Shown in pieces: positions 57,138-64,000 of a DNA stretch of 64,000 nt; position 1 is the first letter of the stretch, and each line of letters starts with the position of its first letter. Position numbers and translations under genes: made by a program. The stretch comes from Polyangium sp. 6x1 (GTDB lineage: Bacteria > Myxococcota_A > Polyangia > Polyangiales > Polyangiaceae), in contig NZ_JARZHH010000018.1 in assembly GCF_029946515.1 (NCBI RefSeq), positions 1 to 64,000 on the forward strand, in the 5' to 3' direction. Below the pieces are notes generated by a model. That model saw nothing but the letters and a program-made list of their open reading frames with translations. It did not search any database and was not told the DNA's origin.

Positions 57138-58445
57138 CTACCGCCTCCGCCCCGCCCCCCGGACCGCCTCCGCAATCGCAGCCGCCAGCGTGCTCTTCGT
57201 CGTCGTCCCTCCGAGCTCCACGCCGAGCTCCACCAACGTCCGCGCCACCGCCGGGCCGATGCCCGAAATGATCACCTTCGTCCCGAGCAGCCGCGCCGCC
57301 TGCGCTGCCGCGATCAGCGCGTTCGCCGCCGACGTGTCCACCGTCGGCACCCCCGTGATGTCGAGGATCGCCGTCTCCGCCTGGTGCTCCTGGATCCCCG
57401 CGAGCAGCGCTTCAAGAATCTGCTCCGCGCGCGCGTCGCCGATCGAGCCGACGAGCGGCATCGCGATGACGCCCTGCGCGATCGGCACGAGCGGCGTCGA
57501 GAGCTCGCGGATCAGCGCCTCCTGCGACGTGATCACCCTCGCTTCGAGCTCCGCCCGCTCCACCTCCGCACGCTGCTCCTCCGAGAGGTCACGGATGATC
57601 GCGGCGAGCCCGAGCACCTCCTCGGGCCCCCCGCGCACCACGTAGCAGTCCACCTGCGCCGGGAGCGGAGCGCCGTTCGCGCCGCGCAGCGTGAGCGTCC
57701 CTCGATACGTGCTGCCGTCCACGAGAGCCGCGTACAGCGCCTCGCGCGCAGGCGCGTCGCCCGGCCGGATCGCGTCGACGAGCGGCGTGCCGATCACCGA
57801 CACGCCGTCGCCGAACAACCGGTGATACGCCCCGTTCACGTGCGTCACGTCCCCCTCGGGGCTCGCGATCACGATCGCGTCCGTCGCGTGATCCGTCAGC
57901 GCCGCGAAGATGCGCAGCTCGTCGCTCGCCTTGCGTAGATCGGCTGCGCGCAGCGCCACGCTTCGTTCGAGCTCCTGCCGCGCCTCCACGCGCTCCGTGA
58001 TGTCGAGGATCGTCCCGACGTACCCGACGAGCGCCCCCGCCGGGCTCGTCATCGGCACCATCTTGCCTTGCACCCAGCGCGTCACGCCGTCCGGGCGGAT
58101 GATGCGGTAGTCCGCGACGAACGGCGCGCCGCTCTTCTTCGAGGCGACGAACGACGACCGGATCTCCGCCACGTCCTCCGGGTGGAAGAGGGTTTGCCAG
58201 GCGCGACCGACCACCTGCGTCCGGTCGAGGCCCATCGTCCTCTGCCACGCTTCGTTCGCGTACGTGCACTGGCCCGTGCCGTCGTCCTCCACGAGGCCCA
58301 CGGGCGCGTGCTCGACCATCCCCTGGAAACGCGCGAGCTCGCGCCGAAGCGCGTCGACCTCGCGCTCCTTCTCGGCGAGGGCTCGTTCGAGCGCAGCGAC
58401 GCGCTCCTCGATCCTCCCCTCGGCCCCCGTCGACACGAGGGTCAT
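57138..58445 (-). CDS. PAS-PAS-STAS sensor (RsbR-like)
   Basis: 435 residues. An N-terminal helix (AALERALAEKEREVDALRREL) precedes two PAS domains (about 45-165 and 190-300; YANEAWQRTMGLDRTQVVGR, HVNGAYHRLFGDGVSVIG), then a linker ending SEEQRAEVERAELEARVITSQEAL and a STAS domain (about 320-430). STAS shows LDITGVPTVDTSAANA and GIGPAVARTLVE, retaining the VDT and ART threonines that RsbT-type kinases phosphorylate in RsbR proteins. Both inputs and output suit a stressosome sensor, but no rsbS, rsbT or rsbU is in the window. Confidence 0.87.
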   Translation of the reverse strand: MTLVSTGAEGRIEERVAALERALAEKEREVDALRRELARFQGMVEHAPVGLVEDDGTGQCTYANEAWQRTMGLDRTQVVGRAWQTLFHPEDVAEIRSSFVASKKSGAPFVADYRIIRPDGVTRWVQGKMVPMTSPAGALVGYVGTILDITERVEARQELERSVALRAADLRKASDELRIFAALTDHATDAIVIASPEGDVTHVNGAYHRLFGDGVSVIGTPLVDAIRPGDAPAREALYAALVDGSTYRGTLTLRGANGAPLPAQVDCYVVRGGPEEVLGLAAIIRDLSEEQRAEVERAELEARVITSQEALIRELSTPLVPIAQGVIAMPLVGSIGDARAEQILEALLAGIQEHQAETAILDITGVPTVDTSAANALIAAAQAARLLGTKVIISGIGPAVARTLVELGVELGGTTTKSTLAAAIAEAVRGAGRRR

Positions 58446-58572
58446 CGTAGGACCTTCTCGCCGGGGTTTTCCAGTGCATCCGGAGCGTCAACCGTTCGTC
58501 ATGGCGCGATGCGTCCACCGCGCGTCACCAAAAATTGGGCCCGCTCGTCTCGCTTCCGGTAGGGGGGACTTC

Positions 58573-59256
58573 ATGATCATCGCGCTCACCGGACAGAAGG
58601 GTGGGATCGGCAAGAGCACCACGGCGGTGAGCCTCGCCGTCGCGGCGCTCGGGCGAGGAAAGCGCGTGCTCCTCGTGGACGCCGATCCGCAGGGCACGGT
58701 GCGCACGTGGGGCGAGGTCGCGAGCGAGGCGGGGCACAGGGCGCCGACCATCGTGGCCATGGGCGCGCAGATGCATCGGCCCGGGCAGCTCGACAGCGTC
58801 TCGCCCGCGTACGACCTCACCATCATCGATTGCCCGCCGCGCCACGGAGAGATCTCCCGCGCGGCGCTCATGGTCGCGGACGTCGCCGTCTTCCCGTGCG
58901 GTCCGACCGCGGCCGACGCCTGGGCGCTCACGGCTGCGATCGAGGTGTTCCAGGAGGCGCGCGCGCTCCGGGACAAACTCGCCGGATGTATCCTCATCAC
59001 GCGCAAGCAAGGCCGCACGGCGCTCGCGAAGAGCGCGCGCACCGTGCTCGAGACCTCGGGCCTGCCGGTCCTCGGCACCGAGCTCGGGTTTCGCGTGGCC
59101 TACCAGGAGGCGATCGCCGTGGGGAAGGGCGTGACCACGTACGCCCCGCGCGACGCCTCCACGAAAGAGATCCACCAATTGCTCGACGAGCTCACGAGGT
59201 TCCACCATGGCCAAGAAGCAAGTCGCGGTTTCGCTCCGCAAGCCGCCGTCGCCTGA
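58573..59256 (+). CDS. ParA-family (ParF-like) partition/positioning ATPase
   Basis: 227 residues from ATG 58573 with AGGGGGGA upstream. Deviant Walker A KGGIGKST with the signature Lys9 and Lys14, Walker A' VDADPQGTVRTW (Asp36, Asp38), DCPPRHGEISRAAL and LITRKQGRTALAKSARTVL match the short ParF/ParA class (TP228 type), which lacks the N-terminal DNA-binding extension of larger ParA. ATP-dependent surface gradients on the nucleoid position DNA or protein cargo. The last 50 bp overlap the next gene, an RHH protein, as with parF/parG. Confidence 0.88.
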   Translation: MIIALTGQKGGIGKSTTAVSLAVAALGRGKRVLLVDADPQGTVRTWGEVASEAGHRAPTIVAMGAQMHRPGQLDSVSPAYDLTIIDCPPRHGEISRAALMVADVAVFPCGPTAADAWALTAAIEVFQEARALRDKLAGCILITRKQGRTALAKSARTVLETSGLPVLGTELGFRVAYQEAIAVGKGVTTYAPRDASTKEIHQLLDELTRFHHGQEASRGFAPQAAVA

Positions 59257-59845
59257 ATCGATCGACGCATTCGTCAGCGGAGACGAGCCGCCCGCCGTCG
59301 CGGCCGCAACGCCGAAGCGCGCGCGCCGCGCCCCGGTGAAATCGGAGCGCAGCGCGCAAGCATCGACCGAGGCCTCGCCCGTCCCGCCGAGCGTCACGCC
59401 CGTCCCCGAGAGCGCCGTCGTCGCCGTCGAGGCGCGCGTCGAGGCCGAGTCCGCGCCCGCCGCTCCGCCTGCGGAGCCCGCCGCCGCGCCTGCGCCGCTG
59501 CCCGAGCCGACGGTCGTGGGCGGCGTGCCGCTCCGTCCCGTCACGATTTACCTGACGCCGGAGCTCGCCGAGCGCCTCACGATCCATTGCATTCAGCACG
59601 ACCGGGACGTGAGCAACGTCATCGGCGAGGCCCTCACGAATCACCTCGCGCCGCGCCTCGGCGCCGGCACGCCCGACGCCGCCCCCGCGCCCGGCGCCGC
59701 TCCGCCCCCGCGCCCCTCCTCGTTCTGGGGCAACGCGCCCTTCCCGCACATGGAATGGCCTCCCCGCCGCCTGGAGCAGATCGTCGAGATCGGACGTTTT
59801 CTGCTCGGTGCCGTGCGTCGGCGTGGATACGCGGCTACCGCGTAG
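59207..59845 (+). CDS. Ribbon-helix-helix partner of the ParF-like ATPase
   Basis: 212 residues, start 50 bp inside the ATPase gene. The N-terminus is basic (MAKKQVAVSLRKPP, then TPKRARRAPVK), followed by a 70-residue Ala/Pro/Glu-rich flexible part. An RHH DNA-binding fold spans about 111-148: PVTIYLTPELAERLTIHC (strand and helix A), then HDRDVSNVIGEALTNHLAP (helix B). The C-terminal 60 residues are Pro-rich and end in EQIVEIGRFLLGAVRRR. In ParFG systems an RHH protein binds the centromere and stimulates the ATPase through a flexible N-terminal arm; the same role is inferred here. Confidence 0.8.
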   Translation: MAKKQVAVSLRKPPSPESIDAFVSGDEPPAVAAATPKRARRAPVKSERSAQASTEASPVPPSVTPVPESAVVAVEARVEAESAPAAPPAEPAAAPAPLPEPTVVGGVPLRPVTIYLTPELAERLTIHCIQHDRDVSNVIGEALTNHLAPRLGAGTPDAAPAPGAAPPPRPSSFWGNAPFPHMEWPPRRLEQIVEIGRFLLGAVRRRGYAATA

Positions 59846-59993
59846 TACCGCGCATTTCGACATTCCCTCTTCCGAGGGGCACCTCACATCCGGTGAAATC
59901 CTGCACGGCGGTTGAAAGCGCCCTGCCTTTGCGCCGAACATGGCCGCTCGGCGTCGGCCCGCCGTCGCCGTGACTTCGTTACGAACTCAACCC

Positions 59994-60032
59994 TTGGTGG
60001 TTCCTGCTCGGACATGCCGAGCCAGGCCCCAA
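59994..60032. repeat. dispersed hairpin element, copy 2
   Basis: TTGGtGG (59994-60000), GCTCGG (60006-60011), acatg, CCGAGC (60017-60022), CCCCAA (60027-60032). The inner stem matches copy 1 (31935-31951) except one loop base; the outer stem is imperfect. It lies 24 bp before the start of a lipoprotein gene. The rest of the 211-bp gap 59846-60056 shows no gene. Confidence 0.6.
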
Positions 60033-60056
60033 ATCCCTTACGAGGAGCTTCTTCCC

Positions 60057-61445
60057 ATGCGAAAGAGCCGAGTGGGTCTTCTGTCGTTGTCTCTGGTCGC
60101 GCTATTTGCGCTCGGTTGCTCCGGTGAGGCCGGTCCGGCAGGGCCCGCGGGACAGCCGGGCGCGGAGGGGCCGAGCGCGGACCCGAGCATCAACGCCATC
60201 ACGCCGGGCAAGGCGTTCATCGCGCGCCAGACCGAGGTTACGATCAGCGGGTTCAACACGACGTGGACCGAGGCCACGACGCTCGACTTCGGGCCGGGCG
60301 TCACGGTCGTCAAGAAGACGAACGCGAGCCCCACGGCGATCGTCGCGACGATCGAGATCGACCCCTCGGCGGCCATCGGCGCGCGCGACGTGAACGTGAC
60401 CGAGGGCAGCACCACGGTCACCTACAAGGGCGCGTTCACGCTCGACACGCCGCTCGATGTCTCGGTTACCGGCACGGCGGCGCAGGGCTCGATCCTCCTC
60501 GCCAGCGCCAAGATGAAGGACCTCTCCACGCCGTTCGACCTGACCACGACGGGCGACGGGCTCTTCGAGCCGATCGCCTTCACGAACCTCGCCATGTCGG
60601 GTTCGCCCGGCATCTCGGGCAGTGTGGAGGACGCGCAGCTCTACGGCGCCGACCTCCTGATCCTCACCGACGTGAACACGGCGGCCGGGCCGGCGGAGGT
60701 GACGATCGCCAGCGGCCCGCCCGGCGAGGAGATCAGCTCGCCGGCGCCGGCCGCCATGCTGGTCGAGGCGCGCACGCCGACCGCGCTCACGGCGGACATG
60801 AGCGTCAGCGGCGCGGTCGATCAGCCCTTTGCCTCGCTGCTGTTCCAGTACACGCCCTCGGGGCCGGGGAAGATCGTCTCCATCGAGGCGGTGGCCGACT
60901 CGGTCGACGCAGTGCCGAACTTCGCGGTGCTGCCGGCGAGCGGCAAGTTCTCCGAGCTCATCGCGTTCGACACGGCGCCCACGGTCGAGGTCGGCGCCGA
61001 GCCGATCTACTTCGTGTACTGGGACAACACGGGCACGTCGGGCTACTCGATCGACGTGACGGTGAAGGAGATCGTCCCGGCGGAGATCGAGCCGAACAAC
61101 GCCTGCGCCGAGGCGCAGCAGGTCGCGTCGCTGCCCGCGACCCTCGACGCGTTCAAGATGGCGGACAAGGACGACCAGGACTGGCTCGTCGTCGACATCG
61201 CGGAGGGGGACGTGGGCAAGGTCTTGCACGTCGTCACGTCGCCCGGCGAGGCGCAGACGGACACGGTCATCGAGGTCGTGGGCTCGGACTGCACGACGTC
61301 GCTCGGCGTGAGCGAGGACTCGAACTACCACGAGGACTTCACGAGCGACCCGATCACGGCGCCCGGGAAGTACTTCATCAAGGTCACGAACTCCACGTAC
61401 GGCTACTCCGGCGCGCTCTACAACCTCTCGATCACGCTCGAGTGA
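60057..61445 (+). CDS. Lipoprotein with short collagen-like stretch and repeat domains
   Basis: 462 residues from ATG 60057 behind GAGGAG. Lipobox signal LLSLSLVALFALGC. A collagen-like GEAGPAGPAGQPGAEGP tether follows at 25-42. Residues 45-130 read as an IPT/TIG-type Ig fold (INAITPGKAFIARQTEVTISGFNTTW). A middle beta-rich region contains repeated strands, and the C-terminal 110 residues match the bacterial pre-peptidase C-terminal domain type (IEPNNACAEAQQVASLPATLDAFKMADKDDQDWLVVDI, GKYFIKVTNS). A surface or matrix role is likely. No catalytic site seen. Confidence 0.75.
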   Translation: MRKSRVGLLSLSLVALFALGCSGEAGPAGPAGQPGAEGPSADPSINAITPGKAFIARQTEVTISGFNTTWTEATTLDFGPGVTVVKKTNASPTAIVATIEIDPSAAIGARDVNVTEGSTTVTYKGAFTLDTPLDVSVTGTAAQGSILLASAKMKDLSTPFDLTTTGDGLFEPIAFTNLAMSGSPGISGSVEDAQLYGADLLILTDVNTAAGPAEVTIASGPPGEEISSPAPAAMLVEARTPTALTADMSVSGAVDQPFASLLFQYTPSGPGKIVSIEAVADSVDAVPNFAVLPASGKFSELIAFDTAPTVEVGAEPIYFVYWDNTGTSGYSIDVTVKEIVPAEIEPNNACAEAQQVASLPATLDAFKMADKDDQDWLVVDIAEGDVGKVLHVVTSPGEAQTDTVIEVVGSDCTTSLGVSEDSNYHEDFTSDPITAPGKYFIKVTNSTYGYSGALYNLSITLE

Positions 61446-61456
61446 TCCGCGCGTGA

Positions 61457-61485
61457 GGGGAGCGCGCCTCGCCGGCGTGCTCCCC
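61457..61485 (+). terminator. terminator hairpin after the collagen-like lipoprotein gene
   Basis: GGGGAGCGCGCC (61457-61468), loop tcgcc, GGCGTGCTCCCC (61474-61485): a 12-bp stem with one G-U pair, 12 bp after the stop codon at 61445. Confidence 0.65.
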
Positions 61486-61524
61486 GCCGCCCCGCCTATT
61501 TCCCGGAAAAACCTTCTTTGCGGT

Positions 61525-61555
61525 CCAAGGGCCTTGACGTTCGTCCGGGCCTTGG
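61525..61555. promoter_or_regulatory. inverted repeat overlapping a possible -35 element
   Basis: CCAAGGGCC (61525-61533) and GGGCCTTGG (61547-61555) are reverse complements except the centre base. TTGACG (61534-61539) lies directly after the left arm. An operator for the VOC gene starting at 61589 (GAAGGAGGAGG upstream) is possible. Confidence 0.35.
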
Positions 61556-61588
61556 GAAAGCTCTGCGCTCCGAAGGAGGAGGGAATCC

Positions 61589-62050
61589 ATGACCACGCAA
61601 GAACCGTCGAAGCCGGCCCCGCCCAACTGGCCCCGTATCTCGACCGCGCTTTACTACGAGGATTCGAGGGCCGCGATCGAATGGCTCTGCCGCGCGTTCG
61701 GGTTTCAGGTGCGGCTCCTCGTCGAGGGGGAAAACGGCTCGGTCGCGCACTCGGAGCTCGTGTATGGCGAGGGGCTCATCATGGTGAGCCATCCCAAACC
61801 GGAGAGGTTTCCGCACGCGAAGGCCCCGAGCCAGCTCGGCGGCGCGAACACGCAGAACATCATGGTCTACGTCGACGACGCGGAGGCGCACTGCGCGCGG
61901 GCGCGGGCGGCGGGCGCGAGGATCGTCAAGGAGCTCGAGACGGTCGATCACGGCGAGGAATACTGGTCGGAGCGCGGATACGAGTGTGTGGACCTCGGCG
62001 GCCACCACTGGTGGTTCTACGAGCGGCTCCGCAATCCGAAGACGGCCTGA
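61589..62050 (+). CDS. VOC-superfamily (glyoxalase-like) protein
   Basis: 153 residues with GAAGGAGGAGG before the ATG. Two beta-alpha-beta-beta-beta units: STALYYEDSRAAIEWLCRAFGFQVRLLVEGENGSVAHSELVYGEGLIMVS and NIMVYVDDAEAHCARARAAGARIVKELETVDHGEEYWSERGYECVDLGGHHWWF. His, Glu and Gln-type metal ligands (AHSEL, and GHHWWF) fit but cannot be fixed. Members include glyoxalases, bleomycin-resistance proteins and 4-HPPD-like enzymes; a specific reaction cannot be assigned. Confidence 0.78.
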   Translation: MTTQEPSKPAPPNWPRISTALYYEDSRAAIEWLCRAFGFQVRLLVEGENGSVAHSELVYGEGLIMVSHPKPERFPHAKAPSQLGGANTQNIMVYVDDAEAHCARARAAGARIVKELETVDHGEEYWSERGYECVDLGGHHWWFYERLRNPKTA

Positions 62051-62053
62051 GCG

Positions 62054-63892
62054 TCAGGGGTTCTGCAATTCGATCGCGCTCTCCCCGGCGCTCGCCGGGA
62101 CCTTCACCCACGCAGAGCGCGTCTCCGCCTCGTAATAAAAGCCCGAGGGCGCGGCGTCGAACGCGGCGCGCGTGGCGTGCTTGGTCGCCGCGGCGCCGGA
62201 GACCGTGACGCCCGCGGGCTCCTCTTCCACGCGGACGCGGAACAGCGTCTCCACGAGCGTGCGCGAAATCGTCACGGAAGCCGCATTTGCGGCCGCGGAC
62301 GCCTTCACCACGGTGACCGCGTCATCCGTGTCGTGCAGGGAAAAACTCGTGGACGTCGCGTCCGGGAACACGAGCACGGTCAGCTTGCCGGCCGAGGCGG
62401 CATTGCCGAGCCCGGTCACCTCGTCGGCGACGTGCATCGGCACGATCGCGCCGGACCGGAAAAACAGCGGCACCTTCTGGAGATCGGCCGAGAAATCGGC
62501 GGACACCGTCGCCCCGCCTTCGATCGGCGCGGCCGAGGGCGTCCAGAAATCGTAATAACGTGCCCCTTGAGGCAGCACGACGTCCCGCTTGCCCGTGCCG
62601 TCGAGCAGCGGCGCGACGAAGAGCGCGTCGCCGATCGCATACCGATAATCCCCGGCCCAGCTCGCCTCCGCGCCCACGGGCCGCACGGGGACCTCGGCCC
62701 CGGCGTACGCCTCCTCGGAGAGGCTGTACCAGAACGGGACGAGCTCGTGGTGGAGCTTCGACCAGAATCGATAAATATCGGCGATCTCGGTCCCATTTTG
62801 CGGCACGGTCCAGGGCGTGATGTTCGCGCGGCCGTGGAGCTGCATGAACGGCGACAGCGCGCCGATCGCGGTCCACCGCGCGAAATTCACGGGGTCGAGC
62901 GGGATCTGCTCGCTGAGCAGGTCCTTGTCGTCCCGATCGAGATAACCGCCGATGTCGGCCCCGAGCACCACGTATCCCGCGGCCGCCGAGCGGAACATGT
63001 GATCGAGCGAATCCGCGAGGCCCACCCAATCGCGGCGGTTGTCCCCCATCCACGCGACGGGCGCGTGCTCCTTGCGGGCGAAGAAGCGGCCCTTGAAATC
63101 GTACGACTCGTCCCACGCCCGGACCATCGTGACGAACTCGGGCCCGCGCCGCGCCACGCCATACGCGAGGAAATCCTGGTAATAGGCCTCCGAGTATTCC
63201 TGGTGCGGCACGGGCCCCTTCGCCGTCGTGACCGTGTCGAGCCGGACGTAGCTGTCGCCGAAATCGATCTTCCAGCCGTCGATCCCCATGTCGAGCACGC
63301 CATTCTGCTGCTCGTGCCACCACGACCGCGCCGACGGGTTCATGAAATCGACCGCGGCGCCCGAGCCTTTCCACCACGAGAATCGCAGCGAATCCTCCAC
63401 GAAATACCCACACGTCTCGCCCTCCGCGAGGTTCGGCGAGGCCCCCATGTACGCGTCGCCCCCGTCTTCGAGGTCGTACGAGACCGAATTCACGAGGTTC
63501 GTGATCCACAGGACGACCCGCACGCCGTCCGCGTGCATGTCCTCCACCATCTTGCCGAAATCGGGGTACCGCGACGGGTTCGGGATGAACGTGTTGTAAT
63601 GGGTCTCCCACGGGCTATCGAGGACCACGGCGCCGACGGGAATGTCGCGCTCGCGGAAGCCGGACACGAAGGCATACGTGTCCGGGCCGTCGGAGATGTC
63701 TTTCGAGATCCAGGGCTCGAAGGCCCAGCGCGGCGTGTGGCGCGGAGGCTCCGGCAGGTTCTCGGCGGGCCGGACGCAGGGATCGGCCGGGCCCGGCGGG
63801 GGCGGATTGGACGGCTCGTCCGAGCATCCGGCGAGCGCGAGCGCGACGAGAGGCAATGGCAGATGACGCGAGGCGAACGAAGCCAGCTTCAT
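62054..63892 (-). CDS. Secreted GH31-family glycoside hydrolase lipoprotein
   Basis: 612 residues. Signal RHLPLPLVALALAGC ends in a lipobox; a Pro-rich tether follows. The TIM barrel starts at about residue 55 (RWAFEPWISKDI), with the nucleophile Asp210 in DGWKIDFGD, VRAWDESYDF and the acid/base Asp284 in WMGDNRRDW; the C-terminal beta domains run from about 420. The catalytic Asp pair matches GH31 alpha-glucosidases/alpha-xylosidases. Most GH31 enzymes carry an N-terminal beta-sandwich of 200 or more residues before the barrel, which is missing here. Likely digests alpha-glucans or related oligosaccharides outside the cell. Confidence 0.86.
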   Translation of the reverse strand: MKLASFASRHLPLPLVALALAGCSDEPSNPPPPGPADPCVRPAENLPEPPRHTPRWAFEPWISKDISDGPDTYAFVSGFRERDIPVGAVVLDSPWETHYNTFIPNPSRYPDFGKMVEDMHADGVRVVLWITNLVNSVSYDLEDGGDAYMGASPNLAEGETCGYFVEDSLRFSWWKGSGAAVDFMNPSARSWWHEQQNGVLDMGIDGWKIDFGDSYVRLDTVTTAKGPVPHQEYSEAYYQDFLAYGVARRGPEFVTMVRAWDESYDFKGRFFARKEHAPVAWMGDNRRDWVGLADSLDHMFRSAAAGYVVLGADIGGYLDRDDKDLLSEQIPLDPVNFARWTAIGALSPFMQLHGRANITPWTVPQNGTEIADIYRFWSKLHHELVPFWYSLSEEAYAGAEVPVRPVGAEASWAGDYRYAIGDALFVAPLLDGTGKRDVVLPQGARYYDFWTPSAAPIEGGATVSADFSADLQKVPLFFRSGAIVPMHVADEVTGLGNAASAGKLTVLVFPDATSTSFSLHDTDDAVTVVKASAAANAASVTISRTLVETLFRVRVEEEPAGVTVSGAAATKHATRAAFDAAPSGFYYEAETRSAWVKVPASAGESAIELQNP

Positions 63893-64000
63893 TTGGGGAG
63901 CCTATCGCGGCTCGTTTCCCCCTGCCATGCTCGTCTCGACTGCACATGCTTGAAGCGCGCGGACGGTGCTCGCCGGGAGCGCCCCCTCGGTGGGGGGCGC
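63893..64000. other. upstream region of the GH31 gene, no gene seen
   Basis: 108 bp to the window edge. No open frame with a credible start, no hairpin longer than 6 bp and no clear -10/-35 pair. Confidence 0.4.

Overview
The window is very GC-rich chromosomal DNA with dense genes on both strands. The gene set points to a myxobacterium of the Polyangium/Sorangium type (Myxococcota). The signs are two very large multidomain Ser/Thr-kinase-like proteins with ATPase and TPR regions, many Sec-secreted lipoproteins, a Cys-rich tandem-repeat protein, SUMF1-type Cys-rich lipoproteins, an orphan partition cassette and third-position GC so high that nearly every gene has a long antisense ORF. The organism is inferred from gene content; no rRNA or tRNA was seen to confirm it.

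Layout. 1-1022: 3' end of a Cys-rich protein built from almost identical 165-bp units. 1066-6989 (-): a kinase/AAA/TPR regulator translationally coupled to a Mg2+ P-type ATPase. 7067-11881 (+): beta-propeller protein, SDR oxidoreductase, thiol peroxidase, propeller lipoprotein. 11894-15112: membrane protein with a HEPN-like tail, two small proteins, pentapeptide-repeat protein. 15119-19948 (-): five-gene Ugp-type ABC importer operon headed by a HAD phosphatase. 20533-25856 (-): GlgE-pathway operon (GlgE, then a TreS-maltokinase fusion) that turns trehalose into alpha-glucan. 25949-31863: mixed enzymes, an HpaB/PvcC-like hydroxylase, an M15-like lipoprotein, an alpha/beta hydrolase and an MscS channel. 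31991-36588: M28-PDZ peptidase and the first SUMF1-like lipoprotein in one operon, an Rpn-type nuclease, a small lipoprotein. 36596-39812: fatty-acid desaturase, fumarase, polyphosphate-glucokinase-like ROK protein. 39886-46050: secreted proteins, prolyl aminopeptidase, PP2C-like protein, DUF4360 protein, secreted hydrolase. 46360-48466 (-): sucC-sucD. 48504-49544: second SUMF1-like lipoprotein. 49708-54708: a 1666-residue pseudokinase-AAA-GAF-STAS protein. 54827-58445: DMT-like transporter, outer-membrane-like protein, PAS-PAS-STAS regulator. 58573-59845: ParF-like ATPase overlapping a ribbon-helix-helix partner. 60057-63892: lipoprotein, VOC protein, GH31 glycosidase lipoprotein.

How genes fit together. 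Clear units are the ABC operon (mostly ATGA overlaps), the treS-mak/glgE pair, sucCD, the kinase/mgtA pair, the M28/SUMF1 pair and the ParF/RHH pair. Intergenic regions are short. Good terminator-like hairpins lie between several convergent genes. A 39-nt hairpin element occurs twice, each time just upstream of a lipoprotein gene. No insertion sequence, CRISPR array, phage gene or tRNA was found. Signalling and positioning modules (pseudokinase-STAS, PAS-STAS, ParF-RHH, HEPN-like membrane protein) are the most interesting content.
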